DNA from: Dicaeum eximium
Taxonomy: Eukaryota; Chordata; Aves; Passeriformes; Dicaeidae
NCBI GenBank assembly: GCA_013396995.1
Contig: VWZP01002904.1
Coordinates: 2,682 to 66,681, forward strand
Length of the DNA stretch: 64,000 nt
Direction of reading: 5' to 3'
In this document: positions 36,701 to 48,700 of the stretch, piece by piece
Position numbering within the stretch: the first letter of the stretch is position 1
How the letters are laid out: every line of letters begins with the position of its first letter
Position numbers and translations under genes: made by a program
Notes under the pieces: generated by a model
Told to the model about the DNA's origin: nothing
Seen by the model: the letters and a program-made list of their open reading frames with translations, nothing else
Database searches by the model: none

Positions 36701-39700
36701 GGGTTTTTCTGCTTTAGTTTTTCTCTCCTCAATTTAAATTCCCAACAAGACACAGTATGTGCTGATGCAGCCCACACTGAAATGCTGTGTGGAGGAGCGT
36801 GGATCCCACCTGCCTGCCTGTCCCCCAAGTCCTTGCTCAGCCCAGCACAGCTGCTCCTATGGGCTCTTGACAGTTCCTTCCTTTCTTTCATGCCATTTAC
36901 AAATTGGAGCAAGGCCACTGAAATGGTAAATTTACCCCACTGTGGGCAGGATCCAGCCTTAGGTCTTGCCCAGCTGCCATTACCCTGTGCTTTCTGTGAG
37001 GTGAAGGGGAGGGTCTGGGGCTACCCCTAGGCTGGGCTCTGGGGACATGGCTGGAGCACTATGTGCCCAGGTAACATGGGTGACTCCCACCACAGGGCTC
37101 ATGGTGGATGTGGCTGGGAGCCTTGGCTGTGACAAACCTACCCCTGTGTCACCTGCATCCCCGGCCCTGCTCCCCCATAGGGAGCTTCCCTCCAGAGCTG
37201 CTTTCCACCTGAAGGTGGGCATAGAAAGAGCCAGTCAGGGTTTAAGCCTAATAGATCATCCGGGATTAAACCTTATGAATGGATTTGGAGCTGCTCTTTT
37301 ATTGCTCACACTGATCAGGGGACATGGGGTATGTCGCCGCACCCTCAGGTGTGCGTTGGTCGAGTGCATCCTCCTGGTCCCCATCCCCTCCATGCCAGGG
37401 GTCACTGCAAGAGTCCCTTTGCCTGGCTCAGGCTCTGACTCTTGACTCTTCAGCACCATCAGAGGTCCCCCAGCCCCATGCTGTGCAGGGCCGCTTGGCT
37501 TCTAGCTGAGCTCTACCAGTGGTGTGACAGCAGCCCCGAATGCTGGCAGAAGTTTCAGCTCTTGCTCAGTCTGTTTGGCTGCAAAGCAACTTAAAATGCA
37601 TTAGTGTCACACATGGCAGCTCAGTCCTGTCTCTTTGTCACTTGTCCCGTTGTCTAGAGACATTCACTGAGCAACACCCAGTAGCTGACTGGCATGTTCA
37701 CCCAAAGTTTTTTGGTTTTTTTTTCTTGGTGATGGGAATTGATTCTAAACATAGAATTGTGGAATCACAGAATGGTTTGGGTTAAAAGAGACCTTAAGCT
37801 CATCTTGTTCTACCCCTCTTCCTGAGCAGGGACACCTTCCACTATCCCAGGTTGCTCCAAGCCCTGTCCATTCTGGCCTTGGACACTTCCAGGGATCGAG
37901 GAGCAGCCACAGCTGCTCTGGGCAACCTGTGTCAGGGCCTCACCAGCCTCACAGGGAAGAATTTCTTCCGTATATCTAACCTGAATTTCCCCTCCCAGTT
38001 TGGATCACCTGGATGTGCTGCTGCCAGGGCTGGCAGTGAGCAGTGCCATGTTCAGCCCTCTGTGCAGCCATGGGAGGTGGGAGTGGGAGCATCGGCTGGC
38101 GCGGGAGCAGTGCCAGCCTCTGGACCTGCTGTGGCCACTGAGAGGAGCCTGATCTGTGCAGTGCTGTGCTTGGAAGTGTCCAAGGCCAGGTTGGACGGGG
38201 CATGGAGCACCCTGGGATAGTGGAAGGTGTCCCTCCCCGTGGCAAGGTGTTGTATGAGATGAGCTTTATGGTCCCTTCCAGACTTCTGTGGTTTTAGTCA
38301 GGCAGCACAGAGGCAGCTGCCAGTGGAGTGAAAGGATGCTGTAGCAACTCCACTGTCACTGTCCCGCCCCAAAATCCCCTCAGAGCAGATGGGCTTGGAA
38401 TGACCCTGGTGAGAACTAAATGCAGGTCATCCTGTCCAGCTGCTGCTTCCCCAGAAAGCTGCCCCAGAATTCCTGAGACAAACCATGGCAATTCCACCAT
38501 CCCCACAGTGGGTGCCCGGGGCAGTGCAGAGCAGTGTTTTGGCAACGAACAGGGACATGGGTGGAGGTTCCCACGGCTCCAGTGTGATTACAGCTGCCTC
38601 ATGCTATCAACAACGTTGTGGTTTTAAAAAATGAGCAGCTCCCTCAGGAGCTCCATGGTAGACTCCTGATGCCCTAGGCGATGTCCTGGCAACATCTGTC
38701 TTCCCTGTCCTGCTCCAAAACAAGACAGAGGACATCCAGCAGGAATCCTGCCCCGTGCTGGGACCTGGCAGCACATCCTCAGCCCCGAGGGCTTGACTGT
38801 GTGTCCTGAGCGTGGCAGCGATCCCAGATGGCCGCTGCAGGGGCTCGTCCCCTGCCCTGTCTAGGTGAGGCTGGTGAATGCTGGTGGCTTCCAGGAGCTG
38901 GTTTTCCTGCCGCTTTGGCACGCAGGGAGCATTTTGGAGTGGGTTTGACTTGATAGCTGTGTGCCTGCACATGGGTTTGTGGATGCACACATGACTTACA
39001 TTTGTGGTGCGCAGGAGGATCAGAGCAGGGATTCATGTCCATTGTTGGAAGTGATTATAGATGAACAGGGCCAATGAGAAAAGCCCTGAGTAAATAGCTG
39101 GAAGTATCACTCTCCAGTTTTGGCTGTTTTCCCATGAAGATAAATGCAGAAACCTGTCTGGGCTAAGGCAGAGCCAAAGGACACCTTCATGTGCCAGGGT
39201 GCCAGGCTGAGTCCCTCGCCCCTCAGAGCAGCACTGAGGGATGGCAGCAGCCACCCACCACCCCTGCATTCCTGTCCCTAGGGCTTTCCCCAGCTCCAGG
39301 GTTCTCCAGGTCCTCCCATCTCAAACCCACAGGTTCATGCTGCTGGAGGAGATATGAGGCTTGCATGGCCCGAACCCCTGGGGACTTGGACCCCCTCAGC
39401 CTCAGGTCTGTGTGACGTGTGGGGAGCCTGTTCTTTGGCCACCTGCTTGGGGCTCAGAGCCTGCTCTGTTCCACCTCTGAGCAGGTTAAAGCCACAAGGC
39501 TGACAGCGTTTTCCAGAGTGAACCAGCTGCCAGACTGGTGGATGGGCTGGGGACCGGCCATGGAGAGCAGCTCTGGCCAGGCATAGGCAAGGTTGTGTTT
39601 GATGAGACATGGGGACTAGGAGGACACTATGTATTTATAGTTCCTGAAGTTGTCTTGAGCCTGCAACCTTGATCCCTTCTTCAAACAGAGAAATAAATCC

Positions 39701-42700
39701 ATGTTTAGTTCAACTGCTTGTTTGGTATTTGGAGGAAGAGGAAAATAGAGCTGTTGCCCATTGTGCCTGTAACTGAACAAACACAAGCATTGGTACTTGC
39801 AGGTCAGTGTTGTGTGATTGCTCTCCTTTGGCTGGGTGGGAATGGATTTGTTGTTCATCTGGTCACTGGCAGGTAAAGAGGTGCAGGTGCTGAGCTGCTC
39901 TGTTGGAGTTGTGGGAGGGTTTGATCCTGTGGGTCCCTGACACTTGGGATGGGGGAGGTTCAGCCCCTGTCCCAAGGTGCCTGGGCACTTCCCTCTCTGG
40001 TCCTGCTGTCCCTGGGTGACCCAGGCCCTTCTCCCTGCAGAGCACCAGTGGCTCCTGCTCAACGCCTTTTTATCACTTTTTCTCACTTGTCTCCCCAGTT
40101 GTAGAGAAATCATCTATTTGTATTTCAGGACAGAAGGTGGAGGTTTGGGGAAATGATGGGCATTTTATAAAGCAATTAAAACCCAACCCCTGTAATTGCT
40201 GTAATTTATATACACCTACAAAATAACCAGCTGGTGTGATCCAGGCTTCAAGCCCATTTTATTTGTTTCAGCACGTCAAACAGATGGAAACATTCCATCT
40301 GTGTTTTCCTGAGATGCAGAGGGTTTGGCAGTGAGGGTCTGTGGGTGCACTGAGGGACAGGGGAGCAGCAAAGGGCTGTGGAACCATCGCTGACACCGGT
40401 ATAACACCTCCGATTGCCTCAGCATTGCCACAGAGGATGTGTGATGAAGGGACTGGTGCTCGGGGACAGGGTTTGTGTGTGTTTGTGGATGGGAGGAGTG
40501 ATGCCATCCCCTAGAAAACTTGGGATGCTGCAAATGGGGTGTGGGCACATGTGCTTCAAAGTTGTACCCAGCCCCTGCCCTGCCCTCTTTCACACCCTGG
40601 AAGATTAAAGCAGATTGGTGCGAGTTCAAAGCTGCAACCTCAATGCAGCCACGCTGGTGATGAGGGAGGTAATTAGCAAGTGAAATGTTCGTTGCTGTAG
40701 TGAAATGATGTTTGTAATATTGGGCTATGAGGAGAGTGGCCGGCAGGAGCAGCTGGCTTTTCCATTATCCATACAGCCTCACTCTGCAAACCCTTCTGGC
40801 ATAACCAAGGCTCCCTGGGTTTTATTCCATTTCTCCGTCCTGTTCCTGCGTTCTGCCTTACTCACCCTTGGCCAGCAATGTTCAGGGCTGCAAATGAGCT
40901 CGAGGTATTTTAGGAGCCAGTGGTTTTTCAGGAATGAGTGCTCTGCCTGTGCTCCGTGCCTGTGACGATTACCCATGTGTGTGGAGAGGGGCTGTGTTTA
41001 TGGGCCTGCTGGAGTCAGATGAAAGTCTCAGACTGCAGTTCCTACCTGCAGGGGAATGAACCACCTCAGGGACCCTCTTCCACCCCTGGAGTTTAAAATA
41101 TTAATAGGATATAATTTCCTGACAAGCGCTGCAACAGGTAGTGAGTGCTTTGTTATAAAGCATTCCCGTTAGCAGAGCCTGTGAAACTGGCAATAATTTG
41201 TCTCTGAAATTGTTAACACCCACAAACTGTGTTCCCCCCATGGCCACGGATATCGATATCCCCTCAAATGGGGTTTTCACCTGTGCTTCACTGGTTCCCC
41301 TCCTTTTCCCAGAACAGTGTAGCCTGTGGGCACCAAAGCAGGCCCAGGCATCCCTGTCCTCTCAGGTCTTAATCTGCTGGCTATGATCCACTGCACATAA
41401 TCTTCTGGCCCAGATCCATTGGCTGTGATCTGCTGGCTGCAATCCACTGTCTGTGATCTGCTGATTGAGATCTACTCTGGTCAGCAAAAGCCAGCGTGGC
41501 TGGGGACTGAAAGGCAGCACAGTGCAACTGAGCTCTCCCTGCCTGTGCCACTGTAGCTCCAGCTGAAGTGATTGGCAGAGGAGACATCCCTCTCCCATGG
41601 CTCATCAGGCTCTTGTTCATCTCCCTCACCCTGTGCAGAACAAAATTGAGGATGAAAATAGTCAAAATTTGCTCTCCAAAGGACTGGCAAAGGGCAGACA
41701 CCCATGCTGTCCTCTCCAGCTTGTGACACCCCAGGGTCACTACAGTGCTGGGCTCAGTGGCACAGCCCCCATGGCACAGCCTGCTGGCGTGAACAGGAGC
41801 TGCTGAGGACCCCCAGAGCCTTTTCCCAGAGTTATTCCAGGGTCCCTCTCTCAAGCAGTGTGCTTGGTGGCAGAGGATCTCAGTTGCTGGCAGGGGACTG
41901 GGGACACTCCAGCTTTGCTGATCTCTGTATTTTTCCTCTTTCTCCCATTTCTGGACCTGCAGCAAACTCTGGAGACAAATCTCACCAACCTGGTTAAACG
42001 CAACAGTGAACTGGAAAACCAGATGGCCAAGCTGATACAGATCTGCCAGCAAGTGGAGGTGGGTGAGGGCCAGGAGGGGCTGGGGGAGGTGCCTGGGGCA
42101 GCTCCCAGCTCAAGGGAGGCAATGCATGGATCACCCCAGAGTCCTTTCCTGAGGCTCCCCTGGGAGCAGAGATGAGTGTGGGGGGTAGTCCCAAGCAGTG
42201 AAGGACACAGGGATGGTTTCCAGGAGTCTGAAGGAGTTGTTGTGATTGAGAACCACTGAGAAGAGACATGGGCTGCTGAGCTGGCTTCAGGCAGGAGGAC
42301 CTGCCACTGCTCTCTGCTGGGGGCAGCAGCTGCTTTTGGTGGAAGACTGAGTGCAACTAAGTGTGAAAACAGGGCTCAGCCAGGTGACACTGAGCATGTA
42401 ACAAGGCTCATCAGCTGGGTGACACTGAGCCTGCAAAGAGGTCTCAGCTGGGTGACACTGATCATGCAGCAATTCCTTGAACCACCAACTTCCCATAGGA
42501 CTAAACCCCAGGCTGCTGCCACAATCACAGCCATAGATTCAGGGGGAGTTTGCCAGTGCCTGAGAGAACACAACAGTTGTTTATTTTACCCTCGGCACCC
42601 CAGGCCCTGCAGGCTGTGCAAGTCCTGTGCCTCCCCTGCACTCCCCCAAGCCATCCCATGAGCCCAGCAGCCAGCAACATGCAGGAATGCTGTGGTGGGA

Positions 42701-45700
42701 TGTGGGGATGTTGCCTCAGGATGCTGCAAGTAAGATGGAGGTATGCTGTGGTGGAATGCTGTGGCAGGATGCAGAGATGCTGCAGCAGGACAAGAGATCC
42801 TCCTGTGCAGGGTGGAGCTGTTTGCCCACAGCAAAGCATCTACGTTGCATTTGCCCAGGGAGCTGCAGCTTGTCCTTCACCACCTGAATCTCAGAACAGT
42901 TGGGGTTTGAGGCCGTGAAGGTGCTTCAAGCCCTATGGTTTCTGCAGGGAGCATCAGCACTTTGTTCTTCACTCCCTCAATAATGTCCTGATGATCTGGC
43001 AAGAGGAAGTTAGTGCAGAAGCCCTTTTTGTGAGTGCCAGCACAGCCGAGTGTGCCACCAGCAGCTGGCAGCCATTGTCACAATGTGCAAAGAGAAGGAG
43101 GAGGGGGCTGAGATGCTCTGAACTTCCAGCCAAAATAAGGAGCAGAAAAATCCCACTTGGCTCTGCAGCACTTCTGGCCTTCTGTGTCGCTGGTGTTGTC
43201 CTGTTTCTCTCTGCCTGTGCATCACTCTGCAGCAGGAAGGGCTTCATTAGAGCTGTCTCTCCTGGGCTTCCTCTTCCCCAGGGCTCAGTGGGCTTGGATT
43301 GAGTCTGGGAACACAGATAGCAAGGATGTTTGGAGGAGAGAGAAGGAGCCAGGATGCCCTTGCAGAGCTCTGGTAACAGTCACCAGCCCTTGCTGCTCCG
43401 ATGGGCTATGCTTTGGCTCTGAGAACCTACCAGGCATGGAGCAGAGATGTGACTGGATGTCCTTCCAAACTCGTTCCTTTGAATCCAGGTCCAATAATGA
43501 CAATTTATCCTGACACAGGATAAATTGAAAGATGTTGGGTATTTCTGTCCAATCCTCAGAGTCTGAGACCTCTAACCTGTCATTTTTGACAAAGTTTGTG
43601 AGTTTTCAGCTTTATCAGATGCTTTGCTTAAAATAACAGTTCAAATAACATTTCTCAGCTCTGCTGAATGTGCAGCCAGACCCTCGGAGGCACCTTTGCT
43701 GAGAGCACAGTAAAATGTGAAGCGGAAAATATCTGTGCTTTCCATCAATCTGATTCCAGGGAATTTCGCTTTTGAGCTATTTGCAGACATGGCACACAGG
43801 AAGGCACATGCAATCCCCAGGTACTCTGCCCCTCAGACACATTCGGTGTAAATCTCATGGTATGTCCAGGGAATGGTGCCACCAACACCTTGAGGGACAG
43901 GGGTTCACTCCAGAGAAGGCCCTGAGCCTGTGCTGCCCCTCAGAGTGACTCTGGTGCATGGGGGGCTGCACTGAGAGAGGTCGAAATAGCCAAATCCTGT
44001 GGCAGTGATGGAAATGTGGACCAAGGAGAGCAGATAACAACCCTGTGGAGAAGCTGAGTTTCTAGAATAGGGATGGTACCAGCCCAGTGTCCCCATTGTG
44101 GGGAGAGCAGAAGCTGCACGTGTGCTGTGGGACTGTGACCACTGTGTCACAGCAGCCTCAGTGTGAGCTCCTGGTGTGCCTAGGGCACAGCTGCTACACA
44201 GCCAAAAACCTGTTGAGGACTGTGGAGGTGGGATGGGGTTCTCTGCTCCATCCCTGAGCTGCTGAGGCACGTAGGAGGTTTGTCTGTGCGTGAATCAGGC
44301 TGTGGGATGACATGCTGCTTCTCATCCCCACGAGGTGCAGGACAAGCTTTTCCTGGAGCTGGGTTTATTTCAGGACTGTTGTCCCTAGCACATTCCCCCA
44401 CCACTGAGGTGGGTGAAATATTTTTTCTCTCCCTTGTTACAACTAAAAGCTGCCCAGCTTTCCTGCAGCCGTAGCACCTGCTGAGTGCTCACCTCCAAAC
44501 CCAGCATTTACCTGGGAACTGGTTCATCCGTACAGAGTGGTCTGTCCAGTGTCCAGGTGTTCTTGAGCCAGGGATTTGCCAGTGGAGCAGTCCTGGTCTG
44601 CAGTACCCCCTCCATGCTCTGCTGGCCCTTTGGGGAAACCCTAGCCTCGAAAATGCTCCTTTTTTGGCAGAAGGCAATTGGGAAAAGGACTGTGGTGTCC
44701 TCTGCAACTTTACCTGCCTTCAGCCCCCCAGAACATCAACATGGTTGAGAGGAGATTTCTTGCCCTGGGCAGATTTTCAGATTTAGGCTGTGGATGGCTA
44801 CAGATTTATGTTGTCCTGTAGCCATCCTGGAAGGGGAACGCTGGACCATTGGGCAGCAGCTAGTTGGAGGGATGGACCCAGGGCCGAGCTGAGGTGCCCC
44901 AACCTCCCCTCCTATCCCTTGGCCCAGTATTTCCTTCCTGCCCCTTGCTGTACACGGCCTTCAGCCTCATCTTCCCTCACCCTCATGTGTCCCAGAAGCT
45001 GAACGAGAGGGGAAGTCCAGGTTTGTGCTCCTGGGAAGTTGGGGTGACAGCCATCCCTGGGAGCACACAGGGATCCCTGTGGCTTTGAGGGACCAGGGTG
45101 CTGCCAGCTCTGCCACAGCAGCACAGCAGCAGTGCCATGATAGCACTGCCACAGCATCACTGCCACAGCAGTACTCCCACAACAGCTCTGCCACAGCAGC
45201 TCAGCTGCAGCAGTCTGCTGCAGGCTCCAAACCCTGGGGCCATTCCCCACCCCCCCACCACATGCAGCAGATTGGGAAGATTTTCCACTGTTTTTCGTCA
45301 GTGGAGCTCTCTTTGCAGACCATCAGCTGTCTCCCACTCCAGTGTTGCATAATCTGCCGGCCAGGTTTAAAAAAAGATCCTGTAGCAAAAATGTGGTTCA
45401 CTCAAGGCTGCCTTGTTTCAGAGGGATTTGGGAGTATAAAATGAGGAAAACTGATTTCTGTCCTGTAGTGTGCCATAATGAATTGCTAGGGCTTGATTCC
45501 TCTTCCATGAAGTGCTTTCCCCCCTGTCCTGTCCTGTCCTGTCCTGTCCATCCTTCTATGGATACTGGTCTTCCCTGGAGGCAGAGTACTGGAACCTCTG
45601 CTTGTGCCCCTGCTGCACTGTGTGTGCACCACTGTGAGCGCAGCCATGAGAGTGTGTTGCATGTTCCTCCCAACACCTGTGAGTTGTGTGTCACTGCCAA

Positions 45701-48700
45701 CACCTGTGTGCTGCTGTTCCTGGCCAGGTGAACACAGCCATGCACGAGGCGAAGCTGATGGAGGAGTGTGATGAGCTCATGGAGATCATCCGCCAGCGCA
45801 AGCAGGTCATTGCCGTCAAGATCAAGGAGACAAAGGTGAGGGGTCCCAGCTCATGTGTTCCTGGTCACAGGTCCCCCTTCTGTGCCTATGGGGTGGCCGC
45901 TGCAGGGTCTACCTCTCCTGTCTAGGAGCAGCACTCCCGCAGCCAGTGATGCTAGGACGTGCCAGGCCCGGGCAGAGGGGCTGCAGCAGCATGTATTGCC
46001 TTGCCATGAAGGGTTTGCTTTGAACAGCACCGGTGCATCTCCTTGTCCAAACTCCAGGTGTCCCCTGGTGCTGCCCTCTATACCACCCCATATCTAGGTG
46101 TCTGTCACTGCTGCTGCCCTAGGGCTCCTGTGCCAAGGACAAAGCATGTGCTGACTGAGACTGGAGGAGGAACAGTGTGCTGGTTAACGTGACAAGTTGG
46201 TGCAGAGGCTTGGATCAGTCCAGACAGCTTCCTCAGGGCTCTTCACCACTGTGGTTCTAAAAGAATAATGTGGAATTAATATTGAAGGACCATAGTCCAG
46301 TGCTGCAGAGAGAGCAGAGGCTGTATGCTCTGCATTGCAGCACAGCTGGAGGGGAGCTGCTTCTCACCCTCATATTTGTAGGGGTGTTTGGACCTTTTCT
46401 CCAGTGGTTCCAGGTGTTTCCTGGTGGTTTCTATGTGTGGCATCCCACTCCAAAGGGGAAGGGAGCACCCAAGATTCATAGATGCTCATGGTTGAAAGGA
46501 ATGACAAATGTCAGAGGGTCAGCAAAAGCTTATTGAGTTTTAGTAGTCAATTGCAAATAATTTATTTGGCATAGAAATTGTTATATACTGATATCCCAGT
46601 ATAAGCACACAGTGGTGGGTTTTGGATAAAGGGATAGGGTGAAAGGGAAGAGGGAGAGGGAAAGAGGTAAAAGCAGGAGAGAGAGAAAGAAACAATGGAG
46701 ATCATTGGTCCTGGTTCCACCATCAATCCAGGGTCTGGGGGGCACTGCCTGGGCTTGCTGGGGGGACCTTTTTATAGATAAGTTTTGCGTGCCCTGGGGA
46801 GTTCTCACTTTCTCTGCAAATCAGTTCTCATGCACAGTCCATTCTTCCAGACATTTCTGGAAATGGGTCAAAGGCTTCAGGGGTCTTTTGTGATCTTGAT
46901 CCCCCTACAGTCCACGCCACTTCTCCATCTCACTCCTGTGGTGTGCTTATCTCCAGGAGCCACAGCAAGGATGTTTGTCCCAGGACAGTGCTGGCCTACC
47001 TCCCTGGGGCCCCTTCTCCAGCCTCAACAACCCTCAGCTGTCTCTGCAGCTGTCCAGCTGTTGGTGTTTGAGACATCAGTCTTACCTTCTGGGCTCTCCA
47101 CATGCAGCAGTGAGAGGGCTGGAGGGCAGAGGAGTGGACAGAGGATGTGTTGCTCTCTTAACATCCATCACACATGGGACCCTAAGAGCAGCCACAGGCT
47201 GTGCCCTGGGGCTTTCCCACCCCCAGCAAAATTTAACATGGAATGTGCTTTGCTGTACTCCCTCCCCAGAGCCATTAGGACATTCCTGTGCCGTGTCAGT
47301 GCTCCTTGCTCGCCACAATCAGCTCCTGGCCCAGGATGGGGTTCCCTCTGTGCCTCTCAAGCTTCTGAGCACCACTGTCTCCCTCTGCTCCTCCGACAGG
47401 TGATGAAGCTGCGGAAGCTGGCCCAGCAGGTTGCCAACTGCCGGCAGTGCTTGGAGCGCTCCACAGTCCTCATCAACCAGGCTGAGCACATTCTGAAGGA
47501 GAACGACCACGCACGGTTCCTGCAGACTGCCAGGAACGTGGCTGAGAGGTTGGCTGGGCTCAGGACACTGCTGCTGGAGCTGGTCCCTGGTTGTAGGTCC
47601 CTGCCTAGAGATGACCCAAGTCCTCTCCAGTCACTTCCCTGGAGATCTCCATCTATCCCTGCAGGCTGCCACTGTGCTGTACTCAAATAAACCCTGGGGT
47701 CAGGTTCCCATCCCTCACAGGACAGGTGCAGCATGGCAGATCCTAGCAAATACTGTGGAAGCAAGCCCCCTTCACTGGGGTAGGAAAGTGGTGGAAATGC
47801 CAGTCCAAAGGGAGTTCAGGGGCCAGTCAAAGCTGTAAACCCCAGGGATGGAGCCCCCCCCCTCGCACTCTCGGGGAACCTGTCCCCGGGCTAGGCCACC
47901 CTCCTGGGTGAGGGCAATGGTCTGTAGGTGCAAGCTGGTTTCCTGACAGCAGGTGAGGCACAGGGAGGCTGTCCTCATCCCTTTGCCTCCCTTGTGCACC
48001 CTGTTGCGTACTGATGGGCCCTTCTTTCCTTCCAGGGTCGCCATGGCAACTGCATCCTCGCAAGTCCTGATACCAGATATCAATTTTAATGATGCCTTTG
48101 AAAACTTTGCTTTAGATTTTTCCAGAGAGAAGAAGCTGCTGGAGGGGCTGGATTATCTAACAGGTGAGTGCTCAGGTGTGCTCTACTCTGTACCTTCCCC
48201 TCAGCCCCCGTCCTGTGCTCCACTAAGGGCTGCCAGACCTATTTTAGGACTTAACCACTAACAAGCACCAGGTCAGCTGTGGGAGAGCAGGGCCTGTGCT
48301 GTCCCCAGGACAGTGACGTGTCCCCATCCTCCTGTTTCACCCTGCTATTCCTGGAGGACCCATGGAGAAGTCCAGAAAGCTTAAAAATTATGGTCTCCAT
48401 GACCTGGTGGGGAAGGCTGATATCCATAAGGATGCAAGAGGGATAAGGATTATATAAGAGTCCATAAGGATTACAGAGGTGGAATGATGAATTAAGTAAT
48501 TATTATACTTCTAAGGCACTCTGTGCTTTAACATTTCCCTTTTCCTGCCCTTTTTCTGGGTCACTTGGTCCTAAATTATGAACCCTTCTGGGCAGGACCT
48601 CAGTGGGCCCCTCAGTGCTGCCCTGATGCCCCAGCACAGACTGATCGCTGCCCTCAGGGGTCTGGGAGCAGCAATGGCTGCTGGATCAGCCTGTGCTGGA

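Larger units (their letters stand above)
15704..41962 (+). other. MID2 intron 2 (about 26 kb), no gene seen
   Basis: The longest intron, typical for the large intron after the RING/B-box exon of MID genes. It contains CR1 fragments (21383-21424, 25701-25815, 29432-29473, 34537-34676, 37750-37993, 38168-38296), tandem repeats (20037-20092, 24271-24429, 30027-30150, 31160-31384, 41368-41480), pyrimidine tracts (25457-25520, 33001-33085) and several AT-rich islands that may be conserved regulatory sequence (18175-18320, 19665-19850, 20940-21130, 26095-26345, 30222-30440, 34050-34400, 41085-41220). I saw no additional in-frame exon and no RNA gene. The rest is unremarkable GC-moderate unique sequence. 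Confidence 0.8.
42059..45727 (+). other. MID2 intron 3, no gene seen
   Basis: About 3.7 kb. It contains a 2.5-copy repeat at 42373-42472, a degenerate GATGCTG-rich stretch at about 42680-42800, a CAGCA-rich repeat at 45106-45224 and a TGTCC pentanucleotide run at 45525-45549. The remainder is unique sequence without an identified function. Confidence 0.85.
45836..47399 (+). other. MID2 intron 4, contains a probable LTR
   Basis: About 1.6 kb. Its middle is occupied by a probable antisense solo LTR (about 46500-46909, perhaps from 46301). The acceptor at its end is CTCCGACAG with AG at 47398-47399 after a pyrimidine-rich stretch. An open frame of 301 codons that runs from 46785 through exon 5 is mainly intron read-through. 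Confidence 0.8.

Noticed and set aside
46785..47690. Open frame of 301 codons on the + strand
   Set aside because: It is MID2 coding exon 4 (47400-47548) extended in the same frame through intron 4, including part of a probable LTR, and into intron 5. Only the exon portion resembles a protein.
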